A DNA stretch of 64,000 bases from HKCCE3408 sp038530555 (lineage in GTDB: Bacteria; Pseudomonadota; Alphaproteobacteria; Rhodobacterales; Rhodobacteraceae): the NCBI GenBank assembly GCA_038530555.1, contig JBCBCN010000001.1, forward strand, positions 620,001 to 684,000, given 5' to 3'. Under the pieces are notes generated by a model that ran no database searches, was not told where the DNA came from, and was given only the letters and a program-made list of their open reading frames with translations. A program made the translations under genes and the position numbers. The number at the start of each line of letters is the position of its first letter. The first letter of the stretch is position 1. This document shows, piece by piece, positions 42,176 to 50,660 of this stretch.

Positions 42176-42868
42176 ATGGATAAGTTTCTCGACGACAAGT
42201 TTCTCAACGGACAAGTGGCCATCGTGACAGGCGCGTCGCGCGGGATCGGAGCGGCCTCGGCGGAATGGCTGGCCCTGCGCGGCGCCCATGTCCTGGCTGT
42301 GGCCCGGACAACAGGTGGGCTAGAAGATCTCGACGACCGGATCCAAACCCAGGGCGGTCAGGCAACGCTCGCGCCGATGGATGTCACCGATGAGGGCGCG
42401 ATGGCGCATCTATGCCGCTCCGTGCATGAGCGGTGGGGCCGCGCCGATATCTGGGTCCACACCGCAATCCATGCAACTGCCCTGACCCCCGTGCCGCATC
42501 TGACGGCCAAGGATCTCGACAAGCTCATCGACACGAATATCCGAGCTCTGGTCCGGCTCATCGGCTTCATGGAGCCGCTTTTGGCCGAAAGCCCCCGCGC
42601 CCGCGCGATCTTTTTCGACAGTAGCTGGGACGAGAAATTCGCGGGCGGATACGGAATGTCCAAGGCCGCCGCGCGGGCGCTCATCGACAGCTGGCAGGCG
42701 GAAACCGAGAAATTCGGGCCCAAGGTGTCGCTCCTGCGACCTGAGCCGATGCCCACGGCGGTGCGCGCCCGGTTCTATCCCGGCGAAGACAAATCCGCCC
42801 TCGCCTCCCCCAAGGACGAGGCCGCGCGTCTGCTCAGCGAGCTTTTTTCCAAGCAAGCCTCGGACTAG
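42176..42868 (+). CDS. short-chain dehydrogenase/reductase
   Basis: A 230-residue Rossmann-fold oxidoreductase. It has the cofactor motif TGASRGIGAAS, the acidic or basic selector region near VLAVARTTG, and the catalytic YGMSK, but the usual Ser before it sits in FDSSWDEKFAGG, not the standard spacing, so activity may be altered. The substrate is unknown. The ATG at 42176 starts MDKFLDDKFLNGQVAIVTG; an upstream frame to 42023 runs through the 34-bp repeats and is rejected. It ends seven bases from convergent glmM. Confidence 0.85.
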   Translation: MDKFLDDKFLNGQVAIVTGASRGIGAASAEWLALRGAHVLAVARTTGGLEDLDDRIQTQGGQATLAPMDVTDEGAMAHLCRSVHERWGRADIWVHTAIHATALTPVPHLTAKDLDKLIDTNIRALVRLIGFMEPLLAESPRARAIFFDSSWDEKFAGGYGMSKAAARALIDSWQAETEKFGPKVSLLRPEPMPTAVRARFYPGEDKSALASPKDEAARLLSELFSKQASD

Positions 42869-42874
42869 CGCTCT

Positions 42875-44218
42875 TCAGGCCGCCGCTTCGACGGCCGCGA
42901 TGATGTCGCCGACGACTTGCACCATCAGACCCTCATCCTCGGCCTCGGCCATCACGCGGATCAGGGGCTCGGTTCCCGATTTGCGAATGAGCAGGCGACC
43001 GTCATGGCCCAGCCGTGCCTCAGCCTCGCTGATCGCGGCCTGTACACCCGGCGCCTCAAGAGGCGTGGTGCCCGCACCAAAGCGGACATTGCGCAAAAGC
43101 TGCGGCACCGGTTCAAAACTGCGCGCGAGTTCGGAGGCCGGGCGCCCGGTGCGCACCATCTCGGCCAGGAATTGCAGACCCGCCATCAGGCCGTCGCCGG
43201 TGGTGGCGTAGTCCGTCATCACGATATGGCCCGATTGCTCACCGCCCAGATTGAGGCCCTGGCGGCGCATCGCCTCGACCACGTATCGGTCGCCCACCGG
43301 CGTGCGGTAGAGCCCAATGTCGCGCGCGCTTAGATAGCGCTCAAGGCCCAGATTGGACATCACCGTCGCGGCCAGGGTCTGTTGCGCCAGGCGCCCATCG
43401 TCGGCCCAACGCCCGGCCAGCAGCGCCATAAGTTGATCGCCATCGGCAATTGCCCCGTTCTGGTCGATTAGGATCACCCGGTCGGCGTCCCCATCCAGGC
43501 AAATCCCCAGATCAGCGCCGGTTTCTAGGATTTTCGCCGCTGCCTTTTCCGGTGCGGTCGAGCCGACGCCGGCATTAATGTTGTGGCCGTTGGGCTCCAC
43601 CCCCATGGCGATCACCTCGGCGCCAAGCTCCCACAGAACCTCGGGCGCCGCCTTATAGGCCGCGCCGTTGGCGCAATCCACGACAACCTTGAGCCCGTCG
43701 AGACGCAGGCCCGGAGGGAAGGTCGACTTGACCCGCTCGATATAGCGAAAGCGTCCGTCATTCATGCGCCGCGCCCGGCCGATATTCTCGACCCGGGCGG
43801 GCGTGATCTCGGTCTCCATGAGCGCTTCGATCTCGGCCTCGGCCTCATCGCTGAGCTTGAAGCCATCGGGGCCAAAAAGCTTAATCCCGTTATCAGAGGC
43901 CGCGTTGTGACTGGCCGAGATCATCACGCCCACATCGGCGCGCAGTGAGGTCGTCAAAAGCCCAACGGCGGGGGTCGGCACGGGGCCGAAAAGGATCACG
44001 TTCATGCCCGTTGAGGTGAAGCCGGCCGTCAGCGCGGTCTCGAACATGTAGCCCGAAAGGCGCGTATCCTTGCCGATCACCACCCGGTGGCCCGCCCCAC
44101 CCTCACGCCGGAAATATCGCCCTGCGGCGGCGCCGAGCTTCAGCGCGACCTCCGCCGTCATCGGATAGGCATTTGCCCGGCCGCGAATGCCGTCTGTGCC
44201 GAAAAGTTTGCGTGTCAT
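42875..44218 (-). CDS. glmM: phosphoglucosamine mutase
   Basis: Converts glucosamine-6-phosphate to glucosamine-1-phosphate for UDP-GlcNAc and hence peptidoglycan and lipopolysaccharide. The 447-residue protein has the phosphoserine S103 in MISASHNA, the metal loop DGDADRVI and the sugar-phosphate motif RKSGTEPLIRVMAE at the C terminus. It begins MTRKLFGTDGIRG. It follows folP with 69 bases between, so folP and glmM probably share a transcript, as in many bacteria. Confidence 0.97.
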   Translation of the reverse strand: MTRKLFGTDGIRGRANAYPMTAEVALKLGAAAGRYFRREGGAGHRVVIGKDTRLSGYMFETALTAGFTSTGMNVILFGPVPTPAVGLLTTSLRADVGVMISASHNAASDNGIKLFGPDGFKLSDEAEAEIEALMETEITPARVENIGRARRMNDGRFRYIERVKSTFPPGLRLDGLKVVVDCANGAAYKAAPEVLWELGAEVIAMGVEPNGHNINAGVGSTAPEKAAAKILETGADLGICLDGDADRVILIDQNGAIADGDQLMALLAGRWADDGRLAQQTLAATVMSNLGLERYLSARDIGLYRTPVGDRYVVEAMRRQGLNLGGEQSGHIVMTDYATTGDGLMAGLQFLAEMVRTGRPASELARSFEPVPQLLRNVRFGAGTTPLEAPGVQAAISEAEARLGHDGRLLIRKSGTEPLIRVMAEAEDEGLMVQVVGDIIAAVEAAA

Positions 44219-44287
44219 ACCAACTGCTCCTGTCCCATCAGCCCGCCGGTGGTTTCGCCCCGGTCGGTGCTATTTGTCCTGTCTTAG

Positions 44288-45331
44288 TCACTCATTAAAA
44301 ATCAGCCCGCCCCGCACGCCCCCAAGCGCCGCAGCGAGAGACAACACGTGCTGTTGCATATCACATTCATGCACGCGCAGCACCTGCACCCCTTGCATCA
44401 CCGCCCATAAGCCAAGAGCCGCCGATGCGGGATCGCGGCTGGCCGCCTCGTCTATGCCCGCGATCCGCCCGATAAAGCCCTTGCGCGACACACCCAGAAG
44501 GATGCCGCAGCCCAGGGCATGAAACAGAGACAAGCGTCGCAGAAGCGCGAGGTTTTCAGGGTCGCGCTTGGCAAAGCCGATCCCGGGATCGACCAGGATG
44601 CGGGCGCGCGGGATGCCCCGGGCCTCGGCATCTACAACAGCCTGCTCAAGCGCGTCATAGACATCCAGCAGTGCGTCGTCATAGGCGGTCATGGATTGCA
44701 TCGTTTCCGGCGTGCCGCGCGAATGCATCACGATAAGCGGCGCGCCCGTCTCCGCGACAAGACCGGCCAGCGCGGGATCGAAGCGCAGACCACTGACATC
44801 GTTGACGATATCGCCCCCGGCCTCCAGTGCGGCCCGGGCCACGGCCGATTTGCGTGTGTCTATGCTAATTACTTGGTCCAGCCCCGCGCCGCGCAGCGCC
44901 TCGATCACCGGCACGATCCGCGCAATTTCATCAGCCTCCGGCACCTCTGCGGCTCCGGGACGCGTGCTTTCTCCGCCGATATCGAGGATATCTGTCCCCG
45001 CCCCGGCCAGGGCACGGGCCTGGGCCAGCGCGGCGTCACGGGTGCCGAAACGCCCGCCATCTGAAAAGCTGTCGGGTGTCACATTGAGAATGCCCATCAG
45101 GCGCGGACGGTCCAGAGTGAGGCCAGCAACAGGCGCGCGCGCTGACGTTAGCCGGGACCAGGTCTCAGCGCCCATCTCGGCGCGCGCCACGCCTGCGTCC
45201 ACGATTCGGGGCGTCTGCCCCCGCTGCAGAACCTCGATCTTATCGAAGAACAGCCAACCTCCGCTCAGCGGCAGTGCAGCATCGCTGGCCTCGAAGGCGG
45301 AGACGGGAACGGGGCGGTAATAGACGCGCAT
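44288..45331 (-). CDS. folP: dihydropteroate synthase
   Basis: Joins hydroxymethyl-dihydropterin pyrophosphate to p-aminobenzoate, the sulfonamide target of folate synthesis. The 347-residue protein has the pterin-site motif MGILNVTPDSFSDGG (80-94), IDIGGESTRPGA-like DILDIGGESTRPGAAEV and the pABA-side VSRKGFIGRI. The N-terminal 75 residues are an extension beyond the roughly 280-residue core, seen in alphaproteobacteria. The folate gene folB is on the same strand just upstream, separated by an opposing acetyltransferase gene. Confidence 0.95.
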   Translation of the reverse strand: MRVYYRPVPVSAFEASDAALPLSGGWLFFDKIEVLQRGQTPRIVDAGVARAEMGAETWSRLTSARAPVAGLTLDRPRLMGILNVTPDSFSDGGRFGTRDAALAQARALAGAGTDILDIGGESTRPGAAEVPEADEIARIVPVIEALRGAGLDQVISIDTRKSAVARAALEAGGDIVNDVSGLRFDPALAGLVAETGAPLIVMHSRGTPETMQSMTAYDDALLDVYDALEQAVVDAEARGIPRARILVDPGIGFAKRDPENLALLRRLSLFHALGCGILLGVSRKGFIGRIAGIDEAASRDPASAALGLWAVMQGVQVLRVHECDMQQHVLSLAAALGGVRGGLIFNE

Positions 45332-45468
45332 CCCCGCGCCGTAACGTCCGCAGGAGGCCGGGGCAAGCGCCAGCTGCCAATTCTGCGTCGCAGCAAAGTT
45401 GATGGATCAATTTAATTGGCAATAAGAATGACTTGTCAGGCAGGTGTTCCACGTGGTGACTTACCGAC

Positions 45469-46017
45469 ATGACGCTGACTTTTGACACCACCTCCACGCG
45501 CTCCGCTGCGCATCTGCCGCTTCCCGCGCTGCGCTCGCTGCGAATGAGCGCGCAACCGGTGGCCGCGGAAGATGCCGCGTTCTACGTTGATTTGCTGACC
45601 CGACCTGAGCTTAACAAGCATCGACCCGATGCGCGGATGCGCGATGCGGCGGCCTGCGCAGCGGCGCTTCAGGCCGATATGGCGCATTGGTCAAGCTTCG
45701 GTTTCGGCCGCTATCGCCTCACCCATGCGGCGCAGTCAGTCGGGCTAGGCGGACTGACCCAAAAAGAGGGGTTTTCCGGCTTGAACCTGTCTTATCACCT
45801 CCTGCCAGATTGGTGGGGGATTGGCTTGGCCAGCGAGTTTGTCCGCACAGCGCTCGATTTCGCCAGCGACAGGTTGGGCGCGGCGAGTGTCTATGGCCTG
45901 GTCCGGCCGAGCAACACAGCCTCGATCCGCGTGCTGGAAAAGGCCGGCTTTGCGCGCGCGGGCGATCACATTGTCGGCGGGGCCCCGATGCGCGAACTGC
46001 GCCGCGAGTTGCGCTAG
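45469..46017 (+). CDS. GNAT-family acetyltransferase, RimJ/RimL type
   Basis: A 182-residue acetyltransferase. The acetyl-CoA-binding region is GIGLASEFVRTALDFASD, and the C-terminal strands YGLVRPSNTASIRVLEKAGF are typical of the RimJ/RimL group, which acetylates protein N termini or antibiotics. The target is unknown. It lies opposite to and between folB and folP and overlaps the end of folB by four bases, so it is an insertion in a folate gene cluster. Confidence 0.87.
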   Translation: MTLTFDTTSTRSAAHLPLPALRSLRMSAQPVAAEDAAFYVDLLTRPELNKHRPDARMRDAAACAAALQADMAHWSSFGFGRYRLTHAAQSVGLGGLTQKEGFSGLNLSYHLLPDWWGIGLASEFVRTALDFASDRLGAASVYGLVRPSNTASIRVLEKAGFARAGDHIVGGAPMRELRRELR

Positions 46018-46934
46018 GGCGTCCAGGCCCGCACCGGCAGCTCTACCTCGCCGCGTTCAGGCAGCGCGGCATCGATTACGACCAGTTCACAGGCATCGAA
46101 TAGACCCGCGAACCAAAGCGCCAAGGCCGCGCCAGCGACAGCCTCGCCCGGCGGCGCTTCGACCGCGTCGAGGACCAGTTTCGACGGCGCCCAGACGCTG
46201 ATCTGGCCGCGCTTCATCGCCCAATCCAGTTCGGTCCGGCTGTCCACCACCACGCAGCGGCGATCGCGACCGGCCAGAACCCAGGCATTTTGCTCAATCG
46301 CAAGCAGATCAATCCGGCGCTGCGCCATAGCATGCGCCGCCTGGGGCCGGGCGCCTTCGGGCGGGCCGACGCACAGGATCACCGGCGCGCCCCCCTCTTC
46401 GAAGCCATCGAGCAGCGCGGAGATATCGGGCCGTGCCAAGGCACGATTGCCAAGAAACACCACACGCGGATGCGGCGCCGGATCCTCGGCCAGGCGCAAA
46501 GGCGCGGCCTGCGGCGAACTGCGCACGATCTCGACCCCGAGGGCAAAGGGTCCGCGGTCGAGCTTCTCGATTCTTATAAAACAACGCCGCGCCAGAGGAT
46601 GGGCCAACACCCGATCAGCGATCCGCGCGGCCAGTGTCTCGAGCAGGTTCAGGCGCTCGGCAGCAAGCTCGATCTCAATGGCCTCAATCAGGGCGTCATA
46701 GGACAAGATCCGATCGACATCGTCGGCATCCCCGTCCGCGGCCGAGGCCACTTCAACCACCAGGTTGAAGCGCACCCGCTGCGAGAGGCCACGCTCCTCC
46801 TGATAGGCGCCGATTTCAACCTCGAGCTCATGGTCACGCAGCATAATCCGGTCGAGCGGATCGGCAGCATCGGCATGGCTCGACTTAGCCCGCTCGATGG
46901 GATGAGCGAAGGCCTGGCGTGTCTCGTCGGTCAT
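46014..46934 (-). CDS. folB: dihydroneopterin aldolase with C-terminal extra domain
   Basis: FolB splits dihydroneopterin in folate synthesis. Residues 27-135 of this 306-residue protein are the FolB core: DRIMLRDHELEVEIGAYQEE, YDALIEAIEIELAAERLNLL, ETLAARIADRVL and FIRIEKLD, with the catalytic Lys in the last motif. The next 170 residues (PRVVFLGNRALARPDISALL onward) form a separate alpha/beta domain of unknown function, making the protein more than twice the normal length of about 120. Such long forms occur in related Rhodobacterales. The first 26 residues are a short extra tail. Confidence 0.9.
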   Translation of the reverse strand: MTDETRQAFAHPIERAKSSHADAADPLDRIMLRDHELEVEIGAYQEERGLSQRVRFNLVVEVASAADGDADDVDRILSYDALIEAIEIELAAERLNLLETLAARIADRVLAHPLARRCFIRIEKLDRGPFALGVEIVRSSPQAAPLRLAEDPAPHPRVVFLGNRALARPDISALLDGFEEGGAPVILCVGPPEGARPQAAHAMAQRRIDLLAIEQNAWVLAGRDRRCVVVDSRTELDWAMKRGQISVWAPSKLVLDAVEAPPGEAVAGAALALWFAGLFDACELVVIDAALPERGEVELPVRAWTP

Positions 46935-47127
46935 TGAGCGTCTCCCCCGCGATCTGGGGCGGTGTGGGTATTTTGTTCGGCGCGCTCACGGCGCCCAGCC
47001 GAGACATTCGAGCAAAGGCAAGCACGCTGCAACCGGCTTTGGCGAGTATGTGGATTGTCGCAAGAAAAGGGTGCTAAGAAGCGACCGAGCGGCGGCCTCT
47101 AACGCCGTTTGGCGCGTGTGGCTAACC

Positions 47128-47832
47128 TTATTGCGCCGGGCGGCGGTAGAACCGGTGCACACCGATCTCAGCGGTTTGCGGGAAAAGCCTCGCCCAGCTC
47201 GGGTTCACCCAATTTGCATGGTAATGGGTGGCACCATCGGTCAGCTGTCGTGGAGCGCCTTCAAGCATCATATGCGCGATCTGTCCCAACCGCCGCTCCA
47301 TCCGCGCATCGGTCATCGTCTCTGCGCGCCCGTCGCAGGTATAGGTGAATTGACAGGCGAAACGCCGCCCCGTGCCTTGGTTGATCACGTCGCATACCGT
47401 GTCAGGATACCGGACGCTGTCCACGCGGTTCAAAATGACCTCGGCGACGGCCATCTGGCCCGCAATGCTTTCGCCGCGCGCCTCGAAGTAAAGCGCCTCG
47501 GTCAGGCAGGCCCAGGCCTCACCGCCACTGCGGTGCGGCAGGGCATCAAGCTCAGCTGCGGTGGGCAAAACAGGCTCATCGCGCGGCGCATTACGATCGA
47601 AGGGTCGACCGAGGCGCTGCAGACGATTGTAATCGAGCGCTTGGGTGCCGGAATGCTCACCCAACATCAAGTCAGACAGCCGCATATCGATGCCACCAGT
47701 CGGGTCGGTCGTCGAGCTCGCGGTGACGTCTGTCGTCGACCCTGCGGTGACCTGACCCAATGTCGCGCCGCCCCAAGTCAAACCAACTGTCAGCGAGAGT
47801 ATGCCCAAAATACGGGCCGGTGCTTCCCACAT
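47128..47832 (-). CDS. SleB/CwlJ-type cell-wall hydrolase
   Basis: An exported peptidoglycan hydrolase of the hydrolase_2 family. The 234 residues open with a hydrophobic signal or anchor (7-28), then a Thr/Ser-rich linker (35-60) and the catalytic domain (110-234). The catalytic Glu is in EALYFEARGESIAGQ, followed by VAEVILNRVDS and the Cys-containing FACQFTYTCDG. The family cleaves the glycan strand. I chose the ATG at 47832; a longer frame to 47940 has no better signal. In Bacillus such enzymes act in spore germination; here a role in wall turnover is likely. Confidence 0.87.
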   Translation of the reverse strand: MWEAPARILGILSLTVGLTWGGATLGQVTAGSTTDVTASSTTDPTGGIDMRLSDLMLGEHSGTQALDYNRLQRLGRPFDRNAPRDEPVLPTAAELDALPHRSGGEAWACLTEALYFEARGESIAGQMAVAEVILNRVDSVRYPDTVCDVINQGTGRRFACQFTYTCDGRAETMTDARMERRLGQIAHMMLEGAPRQLTDGATHYHANWVNPSWARLFPQTAEIGVHRFYRRPAQ

Positions 47833-48016
47833 AATCCCCAGAGCCCCCACAGCCCAACGTACTCCGAATCGATAACTTTTGGTAAACGACTCACTCAAAT
47901 TACACCAAACCCACGCACAATATTGTGAACCGCGCCACACCCGGCGCTAGATTTAGGCGCAGAATTCGCGCTGTCCACGCGCGTTCGGGGATTTTTCCCC
48001 CGCGAAAGCGCTCGGA

Positions 48017-50554
48017 TCAATCCTGCGTCGGGTTGTCTAGCAGAGAATCGTCAATGGCGAGTTGCGCCGCCGTCAGCTTGGCCACTGGCACCCGGAACGG
48101 AGAGCAGGAGACATAGTCGAGCCCCAACGCCCGTGACAGCGCGATGGCCTCCGGTTGAGCGCCGTGTTCGCCGCAAATCGACAGCTTTATGCCCGGCTGC
48201 GCCCGTCTGGCCCGTTCTGTCCCCAGGCTCAAAAGCTCACCTACCCCGTCCATATCGAGGCTTTGGAACGGGTCTTCGTGAAAGACACCCTGGGCGACAT
48301 AGGCCGACATGAAGCGACCCGCATCATCGCGGCTAAGGCCGTAGGTCATTTGGGTCAAATCATTGGTCCCGAACGACAAAAAGCCACTCGTCTGAGCAAT
48401 TTCGCCGGCGCGCAAAGCCGCGCGAGGGGTTTCGACCATTACGCCCAAGACATAGTCGAATTCGCAATTGGTCTCGGCTTTGACCGCAAGGGCCACCGCG
48501 TCGATCCGCGCTCGGATCAGCTCGACCTCGCGCATCGCGCTGACTAGGGGCAACATGATCTCAGGCGAAGTCGGGTGTCCGGCCTGGATGCTTGCCACCG
48601 CCGCCTCGAATATGGCGCGCGCCTGCATGTCATAGATCTCGGGCACGGTGATGCCGAGGCGCACCCCGCGCAGGCCCAGCATCGGATTGAACTCCTGCAA
48701 GCTCTCCATGCGCTGATCGATGCTGCTCACCGGCAAATCGAGCGCGTCGGCCAAAGCACGCAGACCCTCGCGGTCACCGGGCAGAAACTCATGCAGCGGC
48801 GGATCGAACAGGCGGATACAGACCGGTCGGCCGGGCATCAATGTGAAGATCTCGGTGAAATCCGCCCGTTGCATCGGCAAAAGCCGTGCGAGCGCTGCCT
48901 GACGGTCGCCCGGCTCTTCGGCAAAGATCATCTCACGCATCACCGTCAGGCGCTGCGCGTCGAAGAACATATGTTCCGTCCGGCAGAGACCCAGACCATC
49001 GACACCAAAGCCCAGAACGGTCGCCACATCCTCCTTGGTGTCGGCATTGCAGCGCACGCCAATATCGCGGTGAGCATCGGCCCATTCCAGCAGGGTCGCA
49101 AAGGCGCCGCCCGTCGCGGGCTCTACCATTTCGGGCGCCCCCACCAGGATCTGGCCGGTAGACCCATCCACCGTGATCACATCGCCTTCGTGAAAGACCC
49201 GGCGGCCCGGCACGGTCAGGCTTTTGCGCCGCGTGTCGAGTTGCAGATCAATCGCACCGCTGACGCAAGGCACGCCAAGGCCGCGCGCAATCACCGCGGC
49301 ATGGCTGGTGATGCCGCCGCGCTCGGTCAGGATGGCTTGGGCCGCGTGCATACCGCGCACATCCTCGGGGCTCGTCTCGCGGCGCACAAGGATGCAGGGC
49401 TCTCCCTGGGCGGCGGCGGCCTGGGCAGCATCCGAGGAGAAAACGATCTTGCCGGTCGCAGCCCCCGGGGCTGCGGCGATCCCCTGGGTCAGGACATCGC
49501 GGTCCGCGTCCGGTGAGATCTGCCGGTGTAGCATCTGGTTGAGCGTCGGCGGCGCCACCCGCATCAGCGCCTCGGCCTCGGTGATGATCCCGTGCCGTGC
49601 GAGCGTCACCGCGATCTCGACCTCGGCCCGTGCCGAGCGTCGGCACCGCACCGCGTCTAGGATGAACAGATCGCCGTCCATCAAGGTGAACTCGATCTGC
49701 ATCTCTTCGCGCAGCCGCTGACGCATGAGATCATGGGCCGCGATCAGAGCCGCGACCTGATCTTGTGCATGATCCTGGAGCGCTTTGCCGCGCGTGTCCG
49801 TCATGATAAATTGCGCGCGCTTCTCGTCGAGGGCCACTTTCCCCTGCCCCTGCGGCACAAAGCGGCCCGTCACCTGGGGCTCCCCGGTTGCCGTGGAGAC
49901 AAACTGCGCCCGGCCAGACCCGCTCATGCCCTTGCCGATGCCCAGGGCCATGCGCTGCACAACGAGGCCCAATCCCGCATCGTCCGGCGCACCGGTCGCT
50001 TGGCGGACCAGCCTCGCGCTGGTGCTATCCCAAGCGCGCGCCATCGAGCGGAGCACCTCGCCCAATTGCTCCGCCGGGTCCTGCGGAAACGCTTCCTGCA
50101 TCTCATCTTCGAAATAGGTTTTGGCCAGGCGCGGGGTCAGCGTGCCTTCGAAGAGATCGGCATCGAGTCTGTGAACGTCGACCGCGAAAGACCTGATAAA
50201 ACTCAGATAAAGTGCATCAGAGGCCGATCGACCATGGGCCTTGCTCAGGGCTTCAGCGACGGCATCATTCATGCCGATATTTAAGATCGTGCCCGGGCCG
50301 CCCCAATCGGGCATCTGACTGGAGGAGCGGACTGACATGAGCGCTTGGGCGCCGAAGACGCCCGCCAGGGCCTCCATATCGGGCAGTCGCCCCGCGGCAA
50401 TGGCCTTCACCGTCGTAAAGGGCAGCGCGACGGTCAGCGGCACGGGTAGGTCAAGCCGCAGGATGCGCTGAAGGCACTTGGCACGATTGCCGTGCCGGGC
50501 AACGGAGATATCCGCCGTCTGCGTGATCTCAGTAAAATCCGGGGTCGTGAGCAT
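48017..50554 (-). CDS. PEP-utilising protein resembling pyruvate phosphate dikinase
   Basis: An 845-residue protein with the PPDK order of domains: an ATP-grasp region (1-330), the swivelling phosphohistidine domain with H418 in GGITSHAAVIARGLGVP, and the C-terminal PEP-binding TIM barrel with IRLFDPPLHEFLP, MLGLRGVRLGI and the catalytic Cys in ICGEHG. The N-terminal GGKGANL motif of PPDK is replaced by RHGNRAK, and the TRNGKR motif of the ATP site is altered, so the nucleotide half may be weakened or specialised. It therefore need not make PEP from pyruvate. It is transcribed in the direction of glyS and 106 bases downstream of it. Confidence 0.85.
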   Translation of the reverse strand: MLTTPDFTEITQTADISVARHGNRAKCLQRILRLDLPVPLTVALPFTTVKAIAAGRLPDMEALAGVFGAQALMSVRSSSQMPDWGGPGTILNIGMNDAVAEALSKAHGRSASDALYLSFIRSFAVDVHRLDADLFEGTLTPRLAKTYFEDEMQEAFPQDPAEQLGEVLRSMARAWDSTSARLVRQATGAPDDAGLGLVVQRMALGIGKGMSGSGRAQFVSTATGEPQVTGRFVPQGQGKVALDEKRAQFIMTDTRGKALQDHAQDQVAALIAAHDLMRQRLREEMQIEFTLMDGDLFILDAVRCRRSARAEVEIAVTLARHGIITEAEALMRVAPPTLNQMLHRQISPDADRDVLTQGIAAAPGAATGKIVFSSDAAQAAAAQGEPCILVRRETSPEDVRGMHAAQAILTERGGITSHAAVIARGLGVPCVSGAIDLQLDTRRKSLTVPGRRVFHEGDVITVDGSTGQILVGAPEMVEPATGGAFATLLEWADAHRDIGVRCNADTKEDVATVLGFGVDGLGLCRTEHMFFDAQRLTVMREMIFAEEPGDRQAALARLLPMQRADFTEIFTLMPGRPVCIRLFDPPLHEFLPGDREGLRALADALDLPVSSIDQRMESLQEFNPMLGLRGVRLGITVPEIYDMQARAIFEAAVASIQAGHPTSPEIMLPLVSAMREVELIRARIDAVALAVKAETNCEFDYVLGVMVETPRAALRAGEIAQTSGFLSFGTNDLTQMTYGLSRDDAGRFMSAYVAQGVFHEDPFQSLDMDGVGELLSLGTERARRAQPGIKLSICGEHGAQPEAIALSRALGLDYVSCSPFRVPVAKLTAAQLAIDDSLLDNPTQD

Positions 50555-50660
50555 GCCTTAGACCTTTGCAATCGCAGCATTAGCCTACAGGCATTAACCT
50601 ATGGGTCAATCGCGCCGCAGGGGCACGCGACGCAACGCCCCGCCGAGTTTGGCCCGTCGG

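Noticed and set aside
48575..49516. Long plus-strand frame opposite the PPDK-like gene
   Set aside because: His/Gln/Arg-rich translation with no family motif; the minus strand carries clear PPDK signatures.
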